DNA from: Bryum argenteum
Taxonomy: Eukaryota > Streptophyta > Bryopsida > Bryales > Bryaceae
Reading direction: 5' to 3'
NCBI GenBank assembly: GCA_037043015.1
Contig: CM073323.1
Location: 22,224,758 to 22,288,757, forward strand
Length of the DNA: 64,000 nucleotides
The stretch's first letter is position 1; each line of letters begins with the position of its first letter. The notes under the pieces are model-generated. The model saw only the letters and a list, made by a program, of their open reading frames with translations, did not search any database and was not told where the DNA came from. Made by a program: the position numbers and the translations under genes. Positions 33,901-48,018 of the stretch are shown one piece after another.

Positions 33901-36835
33901 AAGGTCACTATTATTAAAATCATATTTGACATTCCATCCTAAAGGTCCAAATTTTCTGCGCTCTTGTATGACTGTGGATAAACATGGATAATAATTTAAA
34001 TAATATTGTCTTTTTACACTAATTACAGATTATGTGCAATAAATTTTCAAGTAATAATCTTCGTAATGACATAAATTCCTTGCATATTCAATATGATGAA
34101 AAGCACATCCAAAGTTTGCGAATGAAACCGAAAGGACTTATTATAGGATTCTACTTATCCTCCACTAAAGAATAAACTAGGATAATTGTACTTTTGTATC
34201 AAAACCCAACATGTGTTGAATGCTTAGTTGTAAGTATCTTTCAATATGGAAATTTGCAAGGATAGTAATTTAGCATATTTTCTAGTAGTGATAAGAAAGT
34301 GTTGGAGTTTAATTGTAAAAACTATCGTAAGGTGTATTATATGTGATATGAACCATATCAACAACCCACCAAGTTTGCAAAAGGAGTCTATGGATTCTTA
34401 TTTAGTGTGGAGTTTGTAACAACCAAGCCTAAATCCATTAAAAATCATTGAATTATATGTCAAGAAGGGCCAAAATTAGTCAATTTGGCCTCTAGTCAAC
34501 CTCATGTTTACTCCTTTCTCGTAGCATGAGTATACAGTTTTGGTAGATAGTATAGAACTAAGACTCATTATGCTTCAAAATACTCCATAATGTATTATGG
34601 AGTTTCAAGATTTAACTCAAGGGAAGATGAAATTTGGCTAAGTCCACAATCCATATTTTTAAATATGCAGTTAGTCACACAACAATAAGCTTGCAAAAAA
34701 CTTCAAAAATCATAAAAAACTAAGAATATTTTTTGGTTTTTCTACATCTAAAAAAGGTTACGATGCATGTTCAACCATTCAAAATTTCATATTGAAAAAG
34801 TTGGTATGCTTGATGTAATGCCAAAAACTAGCAGTTTATTAATGTATACTATGTAAAGGATTAGTTATTTGCAAGGTTTCCCTACAGAAAAAAAATTATG
34901 TTTAGTCATACTCTTGGAAACAACAAGACCCTCTATTCTCCTCTATTTGAAAAATTTTCTTTTTTTTGGCATGTGAACCAATGCTTATACATTCTACACA
35001 AGAAAGAAAAGTTGATTTCAAATATAATCATTAAGATTGTGGAAAGGGTACAAAAGTTGAGTCTAAGAAGTAGTATACACATATGTAAACAAGGTAGTTA
35101 CTACATCCTATGTTTGTCATCCTCAAAAGACATTGCAATTTAAAAAGTTTGACCTTGCCTTGAAAGAGGGCAATTTTGAGGATAAAACATAGAATTCAGG
35201 CTACTTGACCGCATAAATAATAGCCCTTCTTGTCAAGTTCTAAAGCTCCTTAGCGATTCTAAAGAACTAGTGATGTTTTTATATTGTTTGAACAAACCAT
35301 GATTGCATCATAAAAATCCTTAGGCTAAAAATGTGATTGTGGAATCATGAATCTACATGTAAGCTTAGTATAGTGTTGAAATAAGTAATAAACCATGAAT
35401 TTGTATTTATGAGGCTCATTCATTTGGTTTAAGTCATCACATCAATACTCACAAAGCAGATTCTTATACTTGAGGATTTCAAAAGAATGGAATTTCATAA
35501 CAATAAACCCCATGCAAGACTTTTAAAGATACAAGATGGTCTAATGAATACTCTAATAAGATCATGCCCAAATTTTGTGCAAATACACTAATCTTCTAGT
35601 ATTACAATGCTACTCACAATATAACTTATATCCTTGTGTAGACATTATTTGTATGGTTTTGAGATGATAAACATCAAGATACTTTATAGCATCAAGTGTA
35701 CAAATCATCAAGAAAAAAATTCTAACTACATAATATCATTGTTATTTTTATATAGAGCTTGATAACTTTCTTAAATAGAAAAAGAATCAAAGTATTTTAT
35801 AACAGTGACTAAACATTGACCGGCATAAGTTTTATATGGAAATTACCTGCATGGAAGAAGGAAATACAAAACATAAGTTTTTTCCAGGGTGTTAACTTTG
35901 TACAACTTTCAAGATATTCCGGACTCAAATTGGCATATGTATTCAATAAGTTTGCTCTTACACCTTTTGGAGGCTCATTGGTGAGTTTTATTCCATTCTA
36001 CATGTAAAATAAAGGTGTTGACAAGTTGAAACTACATTTGAGTAATATTTTTTTGGCTAAACACTTATCTTAATAATTAATGGATCGTAGATAGATTAAA
36101 GTTTAATTACTTCAAGCTCATAGTAGTAGGCTTCTTGGAGATATATTAACATTGCATTGTTATACCAAATAGAAAAGCATGGATATTTCATGAACCGTTA
36201 GTTTTGCAAGTAAATCAATATATTATTACTTTTGCATGATAACATATGTAGCTTTAAACCTGAAGTACGGATACTGGAAACTTTGGTGATGGCAACGACG
36301 TAAGCCATAATCGAAAGTCGTCATGAATTTCGAATCGATCAGGTAGAAATCTTTCTATTATACGTTCCATAGGAACCATCCATGAACTTGCTAAATGACA
36401 GTTTTGAAGACAAACCCAATCCCCACTTTTCTTGGATTTTGATATCAATGTTTCAGCTATTGGTCCTTGTCCTTGGCCCAAAGATATCATATGTAGACGC
36501 TCACCTGCTCTTCTTTCTAGTTTCTCACCAAATCTTTGTAGCATACCAGATGGATCAGCTCCAACCGAGAGAATAAATATAACAGGTGTTACATTTGATG
36601 TGTCTAGAAACACTTCGTCCAAAAGTAATGGTTTAGATCCTATAAATTGTTTTCCAAGTTGCTTGCTTATAAATACCTCACATGTGAATACAAGCTTCTC
36701 TTCACGCATACATTTCAACATAACCAACCATTGAAACAATGTTAATTTAGATTCCCATCTTGCGGGAATTTTCTGAGTATGGGGATCTGAATGGAGAAAT
36801 AAGTTTTTCCATTCGTCTAGATTATCAGCCAAATC
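30997..36835 (-). CDS. Dynein AAA6 and C-terminal domain exons (34-41)
   Basis: Exons 36835-36260, 35997-35847, 33971-33822, 33625-33165, 32609-32478, 32215-32063, 31543-31339, 31229-30997. They include [135 protein letters not shown] and the end [12 protein letters not shown]. The motor and its C-terminal cap are complete. Confidence 0.94.
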
Positions 36836-39800
36836 CTATCAGATCATTTCAAGACAATCAATTCTTAGATCTTTGACAACTTCAATAGAATAGAAAGTAA
36901 TCAACATATTTAATATTAATGATAAATAAGATATGTGTGATATTTATTGTTAATCTTGTTTTGTATCAAAGTCTAAGGGAGACTATGAAACAAGAGCCGC
37001 AACAAAGAGAATCAATTCATGACTATGGTTTTGGCTCGTGGTGAAGAGCCTTGAATACAAAAAGTAATAAGGGAATTAAGTGGCTTGATAACTTCTTGTA
37101 GCCTAAAGTAGATACAAATTTTTACTCCCTCCGTCCCATTTATAAATGTTGATTTGAGAGAACCTATTGGACAATATAAATGGGCCAGAGGGAGTACAAG
37201 TTAGGGCTCAGTTTTTTAGTAGATATCCTTATCATCCACTCTCTCATTCTTCTCTTCTTCTTCCTTCCTCCAAAAACTAACAAATTCAAGCCAATCAATG
37301 ACTTTTGGACCTTAAGGTCATTTATAAGTTTAAATACTGACTGTTTAAATGTTGAATGTTTAAATATTGAATGTTTACTATGACGAGTTTAAATGTTGAA
37401 TTTTTACACTAGTCATGGCTAAATTTCAATATCCTATTAGTTTCTTAGTGTAATTAGAGAAAAAGTTGTATTTATGATATTGTTCAACGGAGCTAAGTTT
37501 TCATTTCTCAAAAAATCTTTAGATCATGTAAGTAAGGATACATTCTTCATAATACCTACGTCATTGTATCATATGATCAATTTTGATTGAAGCGCATACT
37601 AAATGATAAGCTTGTTCTCATAGTTATGTAAATAATGTACTTCTAATACAAAGAGTACATAGATACATTTCTTCACTTTTTTAAAGAGGGGAGATGGAAA
37701 AGATATCTAATTTTCATTTGATTGTGCATACTCTTAAAAAAGAAAAGAAAAGGAAAAAAATACAACTTACACCACATAATGAATCATAGGTATTGGTTGA
37801 AAGCTCTTCTAGAAGTAAGAGGTTTGTCCAAACATTTTCACTTATCCAAGGAACATCAGGTCTTTTTAGAGATCCTTCTTTGGGATTAGCACCAGCTGCG
37901 TACAAAAGCATAAATCTCCATTCTAGTGGATCAATTTCTCCAGCATATCGCATTATGGTTGTACAAATGAGGAATGAAAATGTAAGCTTATGTTCTTCAA
38001 ACAATCCACGACTAACATTAAAGTACATATACTCGGTTGTAAATTTGATCAAAATATCCAAGCGAGTGTCCAAGTCCTCAGCTTGTGGACTCAAGTCTAT
38101 ACAAACATTGAACATGTGATTGAAGAACAAGAGTGAATATTGGTACATAGAATCGATGAGAGCAAGATCACTAATTACAAAATATAAAATAGATCCTCGA
38201 TTCGCTACTCCACGATACAATTCACGTGCAGCTGTGATTTCTTTCTCAGTAACTTCGGCTTGTTTTACACGCTCTGAAATTACACCGGATGTGATTTTGG
38301 ATGTTTCTAATGTATTGATAAGAACCTCGTTATCCAAAATATTCCCTTCACTCTCTTTCAACATTTTCAATATCTTATCTTCAAGATCTTTTAGTTGTTT
38401 CTTATCACTACTAATGGAAATTACAAGCCTATCATTTTGTTCCTCTAAATCGGCTCTTTCTTTCCTCACCACATCACCCAATAATTGATCTTCAAGCCCC
38501 TTCATCGTAACAATAAAATTCACAAGTGTAACTTTAATACATACATCGGGCATGTAATGTGGATTGGATAATTTTGTTGTCATATAAAGTTTAAAATTTG
38601 GATCATAATCAACATCCGTGTCACCCATTCTTATGAGCCATCGGCCTTTCTTAAAAAACACCTATAATCCATAAATTATATACTATTAAATATCATTATC
38701 TTTATAAAAATAAATTATATACTATTAATATCATTATCTTTATAAAAAATAAATTATGCATAAAAAGTTTTTATATACAATTACATGCTCTTTTTAAGTG
38801 ATGCTCATTAAATTGGGTATAACTTTCAAGTAATTATTAATGTCAAACATAAAGCTAAGAGGAAAAAATTCACAAAAAAATTCTTGAATATACTTTCCAA
38901 AAATTTAGGGAAAATTATCATCAGAACAACAAGTTCTTTTGTGACAAAGAATTGAACTTGAAGCTACGTACTTAATTTCAGTAAATTTTGGCATTCACTC
39001 ATGAAATTATTATGCACTAATATGTTAGCCTTCCCTATCAATACAATATGATTAGAGTAAAACCCACTAGTAGACCTTGTCCACAATAGTTTCAACACTT
39101 GTCTTTTAACCATAAATTTTGTTCTTTATGAGTGTGATACAATTGTGGATAAGTGGGAAAGGACAACTTCACTTCTCGTATATTGATATTAAACATTATA
39201 CCCTCATGAAAAAGAACTATTTATATAATATTGTTACATATTATACTTAATTGGTGTATAATAACATTGCATTTTCTACAATTCCCTCTACAACAATGCT
39301 CAAACAAAGTGTTCAAGATGCAAATGATGATTGTCATTAGTGAATAGTGCACCTGCTTCTGTAAAATGGGTTCCAAAGCTGGGTCAAGTGCGTCTCCAAT
39401 ATCTTCAAGTAGAACAGGGTTTCCTAGTCGAATGCTACTCTCTAAAATTCTCAATAAGTTTGCATCACTTAATCGGACTACTCGTAAACCATTTTTGCTC
39501 TCCATTGCTTTTACCCAACTATTTGCTTGAGCCTGTTTGAGATTTTTACAATTGATTTTTAATTGAATACTTGAAAATTACTAATATTTTTTCTCTATAA
39601 TCTAGACTCCCTTTCATTTAAAATAATGTGAAGGCGATAATGAGATTATTCACGATACACATAAACACTTCCATTATTAAGTAAAAAATTATATGTTATT
39701 TACATGAACTTATATAAATGACATATATTAATGAAAAACTGCACTAACTTGGGGATCTATCATAAGAGGCCACCTCCGACCTCTTGTGACCAAAATTCCA

Positions 39801-42800
39801 TTATCAACAGAAACATCATCAGAAGGAAGTCCCCAAATGTTCCATTCACGTACTTCAACAGGAGTTGATAATATAGCTCGCAACGTACAATTACTTGAAC
39901 ACGGAATTTTTTCACTCTAGAATTATGTTGGGCATTTTCAAAATATGTTATTAGAATAGGATTCATAACTTTGTTTACAGTAGTATTTAAATTATAGTAT
40001 ATCTACTTCAAACCATCATTATCCTTGTATCACAATCCTAGTTTGTTTCTTTTCCTAACATGTATTTGTCTATGTTGTAGATAAGCATAATTGAACATTA
40101 ATTACTCTCACATATCAAAAAATTTGAAACTCCCCATTCTAAGTCACCAATAAAAAAATATCATATTCCTAGATTATTCATTGAAGTTATATATGTTTCA
40201 CTTTTTGGAAAAATAACTTATGCATGGACTTATTTTGGAAGAATCTCCCCACAAATCATTTCTTGACTTAGAAAAGTCCAAATGTAGTCAAACGCAGATA
40301 TTTATATACATGATACAAATAAGTCTCATTGATTTATTAACATTCAATCTCAATTGAGCTCTTATGTTAAAGCAAATTTTATAGTTCCTACATAAATCCT
40401 CAAAACTATCTTGTAAAATAAACACAAAATAAACTATTCTCTAACATATTTTGATTGCATACCAAACAATGGCTTATCCAATTGTCAACGAGAATTTCTC
40501 GATAAGCTCCGGAGAAAGCTCCATAATATGAAATGCAAGCCGAGCACAAAAATACATCTCCGACGAGTAACTTTCGTTTTTCTTCTATGTCTGCTGCTGT
40601 TTCTTTCCATCGAACCTATTCACATATTAAAAATTTGATCATTCATATAATCAAGAATGATAGATAGATAGATAGATAGATAGAAACTCCACTCCTTTCT
40701 AAGGGGCCAGCGTGAATGAAGTGTCCGTTTGTAATGCTAATATCCCAATGGCCACCGGACAAGGGGAAATTAGAACAATACCACTCAAGAATGTGTGAAG
40801 TATGAGTTGTAGTGAACAAATGGTAAAGAAGATAACTCTCTTTCCATTATAGACTAGTAAGGTCTCTGTCGACACAACGGAGAAGCTCTTTATATGTTAC
40901 CTTTAAAAACGTATCCAATGTATATCATTTCCTCAAACAATATTATGTTTATTAGTTTTATATATGATGTGTTTTTTATTTTTTGTTATTTTTTTGTTTT
41001 GTTTTGTTTTGTTTTTTCTTATTTTGTTTTTTCTATTTTTGATTTTTTTTAAAATCTAAAAAACATAAAAGAAGGTAGGTAGGTAGGTTTTTATGTTGAT
41101 AGGTTGGTGGGTAGAAAGGATCGCTATTGTTATATATATAGATGTGTGTTTGACTTAAGTCAACACCTATTGGCAGTTTTTGACTTTAGAGGCTAACATG
41201 GGTGTAATCTGTCTTTCAATATATTCATGGAAATGTGCTAGATTGTAGTTTCATATTTCATATATCAAGTGATTGTTTGGTACGTAAGTAAATCATCCAT
41301 TCTATTGTAAAAGTAGTTGGTGATATTAGCAAAGCTCAAGTAAGTGAATGGTAACTTACAGCTTCGTCACCGAGTGCTGCAGTTAATTTTCCGGCACGAA
41401 TTAATCGATTTTCGGTAAGTAAAGCTTGTCCTTTTAGAGCTGCCATATCATCTTCAACTCTTTTTAGATTTTCTACTAGTTTTCTTACTTGCTCCTCAAC
41501 TTCTTCAAGTTGTGATCGTTTTAATGCTAACATAGCATCTGCAGCTTGTAATTCTTGTTCAGCTTTTGCTAATACCTGTAGATATGATTACAAGAAAAGA
41601 TATTAGATTCACATTAATTGTGTGGGAAATAATACTACTCATACATTTTGAACTCGAAAAAACCGTTTTTTCAAATGTCAAATTCAGTTATCTAGTAACC
41701 CCTATAAGATTGCAAGTATTCCATATGTTACAAAACTATAAGTAGTTTAGTTGCCATAAACTTGTTTATACTAAAATATTTAGAAACATATAATTTGCAT
41801 GATGTAATTCATATGATTTTGACTAAAACTTAAGTTAGTGGTGGTTAGTTAATTGATTTTATATAGACTTTATGTAGTTTTTGATGAACCATACAGTGAC
41901 ATCTTGTACCATCATGACGTTTTATTTCACTTGATACATGTGAAAAATTACTTGATACATGCACAATAGTAGGAGCTAACTATTGTAGAAGAAATTTACT
42001 CAATCTTTAGCCAATATTAGAAAGATATTTATATCTCCAAGGAGTTTCAATTGGACTATTTGACATGGAGGTTACAATTGTTTTTTATGAACTGCTTAAC
42101 TAACTTGTACTCTACAATATTGAAAATCATTTCAGCCATTCACCTAGAATAGAGCAATTGTGTATGTTGTGCTTTACCCTAGAGGGTTTTTGTCATCACA
42201 AGGGACAAATGGGAGAAAGGGAAAAATTGCACAATCTTAATCTTTGTCATTAAATTTGTGAAACTTTTTATTGAATAAATATGTGTACATGCTTTGTGAG
42301 TGTCGATATTTTTTTGAACATGATACAAACGTCATTAATAGTTGTACAAAAACTTAGGAAGACCTGGGAGCTTTAACAAAAAAAATTGTGTTGACTTTCA
42401 AGCAATATAATTTGAGGGCAACCAAGAAAAGGGACCCATTGTCTAAGTGATGCCAATATGACTATATGCTTAAAAGAAGCCATAGTTGTTAGAAATTCCA
42501 TGGAGAATTTAAATTTAAATGAGAAGTCTTGGAATTAAAAAATTAAAAAGATTAAAAAATTAAAAAGGCTATAGAACCAAATTTTAAGAAATAGAATTAA
42601 TCATAGAATTTTAGCCAAAATATTATACTGACATGTGAATTCATCAGAAAAAATGTTTTTTAGTTTTAATTTTAATTTTTAAGATTCATTAGTGAAGAGA
42701 AATTTACACTTTTTTTACTCATAGAAATATATGGATCCAAAATCATTTCAAATAGAGAAGTATTGGTGCCTTAAAACCATAGATAAAGTTGAATATAATG

Positions 42801-45800
42801 TTGATATGCATTGAACAAAATTATAACAAAAAAAATTTATCTTCTCTGACTTTGATTTTAATAAGATAAGGTGCAAGATACTTGTGTCATTTAATACAAC
42901 TAGAAAAAATTTCTTACAGCTTTCTTTGGTGCAACAACTTTTGCAACATTTGCATAAACATCCATTGCTCTAACCCACATACAGAGACTTGTAGCTGCTT
43001 TACTTTGCTTCATAACAAACTCCGGTAAAAACAGTGGATTGTTGATGTAAACCGCTAGTTTTTTTTGTGTCGCCTCACTAATATTGTCTTTGTCAAATTC
43101 AATGAGAGATTTGATGAATCCCGTGTCACCCATAATCTGGTATGGAAATATAAATTCAAGGCTTGAGCATTAATGTATTCTAATGACGTAGTCCAAGAGC
43201 ACACAACTTTCAAGTATCTCACAAGGTCAATTTTTAGTTTATGTGCTACATATTTCAAGAATGTAAAAGTTGACCTTTTTCGATGTATCCCAATCAGGCT
43301 TTTGTCCAAAAAGTGTGCAAACCCCTTCCATAGTTGTTAAAACTAAAGGTGGTGGTTTAGAAAATGATTTAATTTCCGTAATATCATTCTTATTTAAAGA
43401 ATTCAAGGCTGTAAGTGCAGCATTCAATGCTGGCAAGGCTGCATCCAAATCTTTTTGAGCATCATCTTTGATTAATTGTGTAGCGGCAGCTTGCTGTTTT
43501 ACTTGAGCTTCTTCATATGCAACCGTATCTTTCACCTACATTATATATAAACCACACAATCTTTATGTTGATTATTCTTGATATCTATATAAAAACAAAG
43601 TAAACGTATACACCTTTTTGTAAACACATTATTATATTGAATCTCTTTCTGCACGAAAATCATAAATTCTAAATACTTTTCAAACCTTTTGGGCAGCAGT
43701 TTGATCACCAGCAACTTGCATGAGTAACTTATTAGTGATTTCTGATTTTTCGGCTAAAATTGGTGCAAGTTCTCCCAATTCAATCTACAAGATTTGTCAC
43801 ATAATCACATAAAAACTAAATTAGCGTACAATCACAACAAAAAGAAAGAGAAATAACAAGGCCCAAAGATTATTCTTGATATTTATACTCCCTATAAATT
43901 TCTTCAAATTGAGTTAGGGTATATATTTACCCTCATTGTTGCAATAAGTTCATTTGTTTCTTTTAGTTTGTTTAAGCCATTTAGGAAACGGTCTTGAGCA
44001 GCAATACTTTCAACCCTTTTTTCAGTTAAAAGAGTTATATATAAGTTTACACAATCCAAGTAAGACTTTGGTGTAATGTAATACTTTCTACGCATTTCAT
44101 TATAGAATTTGTCAGCCATAGTCGAAACTGAAGTGTGGATTCCAACACAAAAAGATGCAATTTTTTTATTGATCTGTTACATTTTGAGTCATAATTAATA
44201 TAGTCTATATCATAATCCATATATGTTCATTTCCATGTTGTAAGAACCAAATCTTGATATATAGAGACTCTTTATAATATCAGATTAGTTCTTGATGCCA
44301 TAGTTCTTATTCAAATTTCTATTGATCTTACATGTAAACTTAAAACTCTGAACATAATAAGGGAATTATCATGTATCCAAGAACATATTATTAATTACTA
44401 AATCTCAAGAAAGTATAAATTGTCTTAAAACAATTGGTGAAAGTATAGAAAATAAGTCTCAAAAGTTTAAAACTATGTCTAAACAAAAAATATGGTCGTG
44501 AAGGTGATTTCAAGTGAATAATAGTTCCACACATTATAGCATGTACATCTTCACATTTGTATGTAGAGAAAAGAATTATAGAATTTTTATAGACTACTAA
44601 ATCTTGACCCCAACATTTATTGGAATTTGTTTCTTACCTCCTCAGATCCTAAATCAACTGCTGCTAAAAAGTATGCACTAACAGAAAGAAGCGCTTCTTC
44701 AGGCCACTCATTGAACCAATCAATTGTAGTACAATTTATCAATGATGGAAATTGTCTGCACCGACCTCTGAAAGCATCTCCAATTGGACTCATACACAAC
44801 ACAACATGAATATTTTCACGAGATCTATTGATAAATGAGGTGTATAATTGTTCTTTTGTTAATGGTAGTCCGAGTGCAAGAACATAGTCTCGAATGTCTG
44901 CCATAACACGATCTTTCTCGTCGGAAGTATGTAACCCGGGAACTTCTCCAGAATTCAATAAGTTATTCACATCTTCAACAAATCCTTCATTTACAATTTG
45001 AGTATCTGCTAACAAGAATGTAACTGGAACACCATCTATTCCTGAAGAACAAAAAAATGATAATAATAAAGAAGGATTAATGCACAAAATTTCAAATTTG
45101 ATATTGTATCAACCTCATATTGTTGCTCCAATTGATTTGAACATATTTCATCTAAAGCAACCCCTTGAACTATTGTGTTTGTTTAGTTGTTTATTCTTTC
45201 TTATTCACAATCTTACAAAGTGTTTTCTAAAGATGATGACATGAAATATAGTTTCTTTTATATATATGCACAAACTTGACAGTCTACCAGCAATCTTGTA
45301 CAATTCCTTCAAATCTTCTCGAAACTCAGCGTTTCCATATCCTTTGGTAAGTTCTATCTGAAAACAACGATATTCAGCAAGAAAACACCCATAACGTGTG
45401 AGACTTTGTTTCCCGGATCCTCCAACTCCAACCAACATTGCATTTCCTCGAGGTTGACGTAAGATACGTGCTATACGTGAAATATGGGCAATTGCATCCT
45501 TGAAGAAAACCAACCGCATAACATTTGTGGTTGTCATGTTATAGTCTTCTAAATAATCTTTCAATAATTGTGGAATTTTTGTATAATCAAGCACCTACAT
45601 TTCGTTCATGCAATAAATATCCAAATGTTTGTGGAGTAAAATTACAATCACACATACTAAAAACAACACTTCATGATATGGGTTCTACAGTTTTCAAATA
45701 TTGCAAAATCTTCTCTATTTGTCTGATAGTTTTTTGTTTTTCTTTAAAAAATAGATTTTTTACAAATAAACTTATTAAAAACTTGAATTTCTTAGGTCTA

Positions 45801-47979
45801 GATACGGTTTAAACTTATCTAACTTGTTCCATAAGTTATGCGTTATTTATTGAAAGTCTCAATTCCCCACACACACTTGTGCGCATATATCAAGTATTGT
45901 TATAAATAACACAAACATTCAAAGTGCTATAGGAAATATAAAATAAATTTATATAATTAACCTGTTCATATCGTCGTTCTTCTCTAGAATAACCTGCTCT
46001 TAAATAGTCTCCAAACATAATAATTTGATTTTGAAAAACATCCTCATGACTAGAGGTTTCTTCCATACTTCTTTTCATCAATTCATGCAATATATTTGTA
46101 AACACTGTTTTATCCGTTTGATCAATCAACCTATCGTGAAACACTCGCATACTTTCATGTACCCAAAGAACTTTAAGTTGTTTTTTAGTACCACAATCCA
46201 CACCTTTTACCATCAAGATTCCCTATAAAATTGTCATGGAAAAAAACAATTATGTCTTGATAAACTATAATTACCTTATTTGGATATCATTTGTAAAAAA
46301 TATACAAGATCATAAGTCAAATATAATTAATTACAACTATTGTTCTTATTACCTGAAATACTTTTGAAACATCTCTTAAGTTGAATGTATAATGAGATTT
46401 GGTTGGTGTAGGAAGTAACTCTTGACTTATTCGAGTATAAGTCTCAATACTACAATCAACTATTGGCTTAACCATTGATTTACATTCTTGAGGAAAAGAT
46501 GCAAGAAAGCCTCCTAAAATACCACTAAATATCATCCTTAAGCTTCCTTCAGTTGGTGGTTGCACGCAAATCATTGAGAAATGTCGAAAAAATCTTGGCG
46601 TTACCTTCATTTTCATGCGGTAGAAAATTAAGTTATGTAAGTAAAAACAAATAACTGATATTTAACTAATTATGGACTTATTTCGAACTTATGGACTTTT
46701 TGCAACTAATGAAGAACCTTGGTTTTATCGGCGGCCAGCCGACACATCCCTATATCTGCGACTTTCAAAAGGTCACAACTCACTCAATTTTTGTCCAAAT
46801 CAAACATATGAGGTGTTTTTTGACATCTAAATTTTCTGTAGATATCAAAAAACACCTCATATGTTTAATTTGGACAAAAATTGACTGGGTTATGACCTTT
46901 CAAAGATTACGGATGGATTCTCAAGGTTATATCGGCGGACAACCAACATTATTTCTGGACTATGAATTTGTCCATCATTAGTTAAATATCAGATAAATAT
47001 ATGAAAATGTACATATACTATAGTAATATCAAGAGAGGATGTTCTTAACCGTGTACATTGGTAATATTGTATAGCTTCCTAAATAATAATAGAACACAAT
47101 TTCCACAATGATCAAGGGGAAACAACCGTATGGGCCAGCAACAATAGGGTTCACGCTTACGTCATAGAGATAGGGGTGACAATTTACAAAAGGTTTTTTT
47201 TTGTAATGATATCATTTTCTCCAAATAACTATATAGAATTATTTTTTCTTGCCATGTTAGCGGGGTCCTTTAGTTGATAATTGTCAAATTGAAGGAGATA
47301 AAAACTTGCAAAGTCAAAATTTCAATTTTAGAACTCTTTCAACTCAAAGCCTAAGTAGGATAAGAAAGATTTTTTATTCTTGAGATTGATTTGGAATTCT
47401 TCTTGAAAAAAAGTTCAATACGAGATTTTTATTTAAATTTTCAAGTGACCCAAGTTAGAATGTTTATGAATTGCTCAAGGGGAACGTTAAAGTCTAGAAG
47501 GAAGAACTTTAGATTTTTTCTTGATTATACATATTATTTCTTTTGAAAATTGTCAAAGTATGAGATTTGGGAATTCTTGGAAAAAAAATTCAAAATCTAT
47601 AACCTAAAATAGTACCTATATTTGTTGTAGTGTGCTTCTAAGCTCATTTCTCATACCTCATTTCGCCCTCCTCCAGGTGGAGCACATGCGGTAACAATAG
47701 TCATGTCATCTATATCTTTCCAATATAGAAGTTGGCGGTCATAAAACCCTCTAAAGTCTAAAAATTGTCGTAGCAATTCAACGGGGGGTTGAGCAAAATA
47801 CTTCTCTCGTAATGGCATATTCACATCATCAACAAAACAACATATTCTTTTTCCAGTCGGAGCACCAAATCGAGTTCTTTGTTTTTTTTCCAGCTTCACT
47901 TCAATAGACTCCTATATTAGGATGACATATACTTATTAGGTATCATAATAAGGTCATGTTTGGAATCAAAAAACTATTC

Positions 47980-48018
<39 letters not shown>

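Noticed and set aside
47100-47175. Another copy of the GATA-tailed retroposon
   Set aside because: Only scattered words (AAGGGGAAA, GGGCCAGC) are shared, in a different arrangement and without a tail or target duplication.
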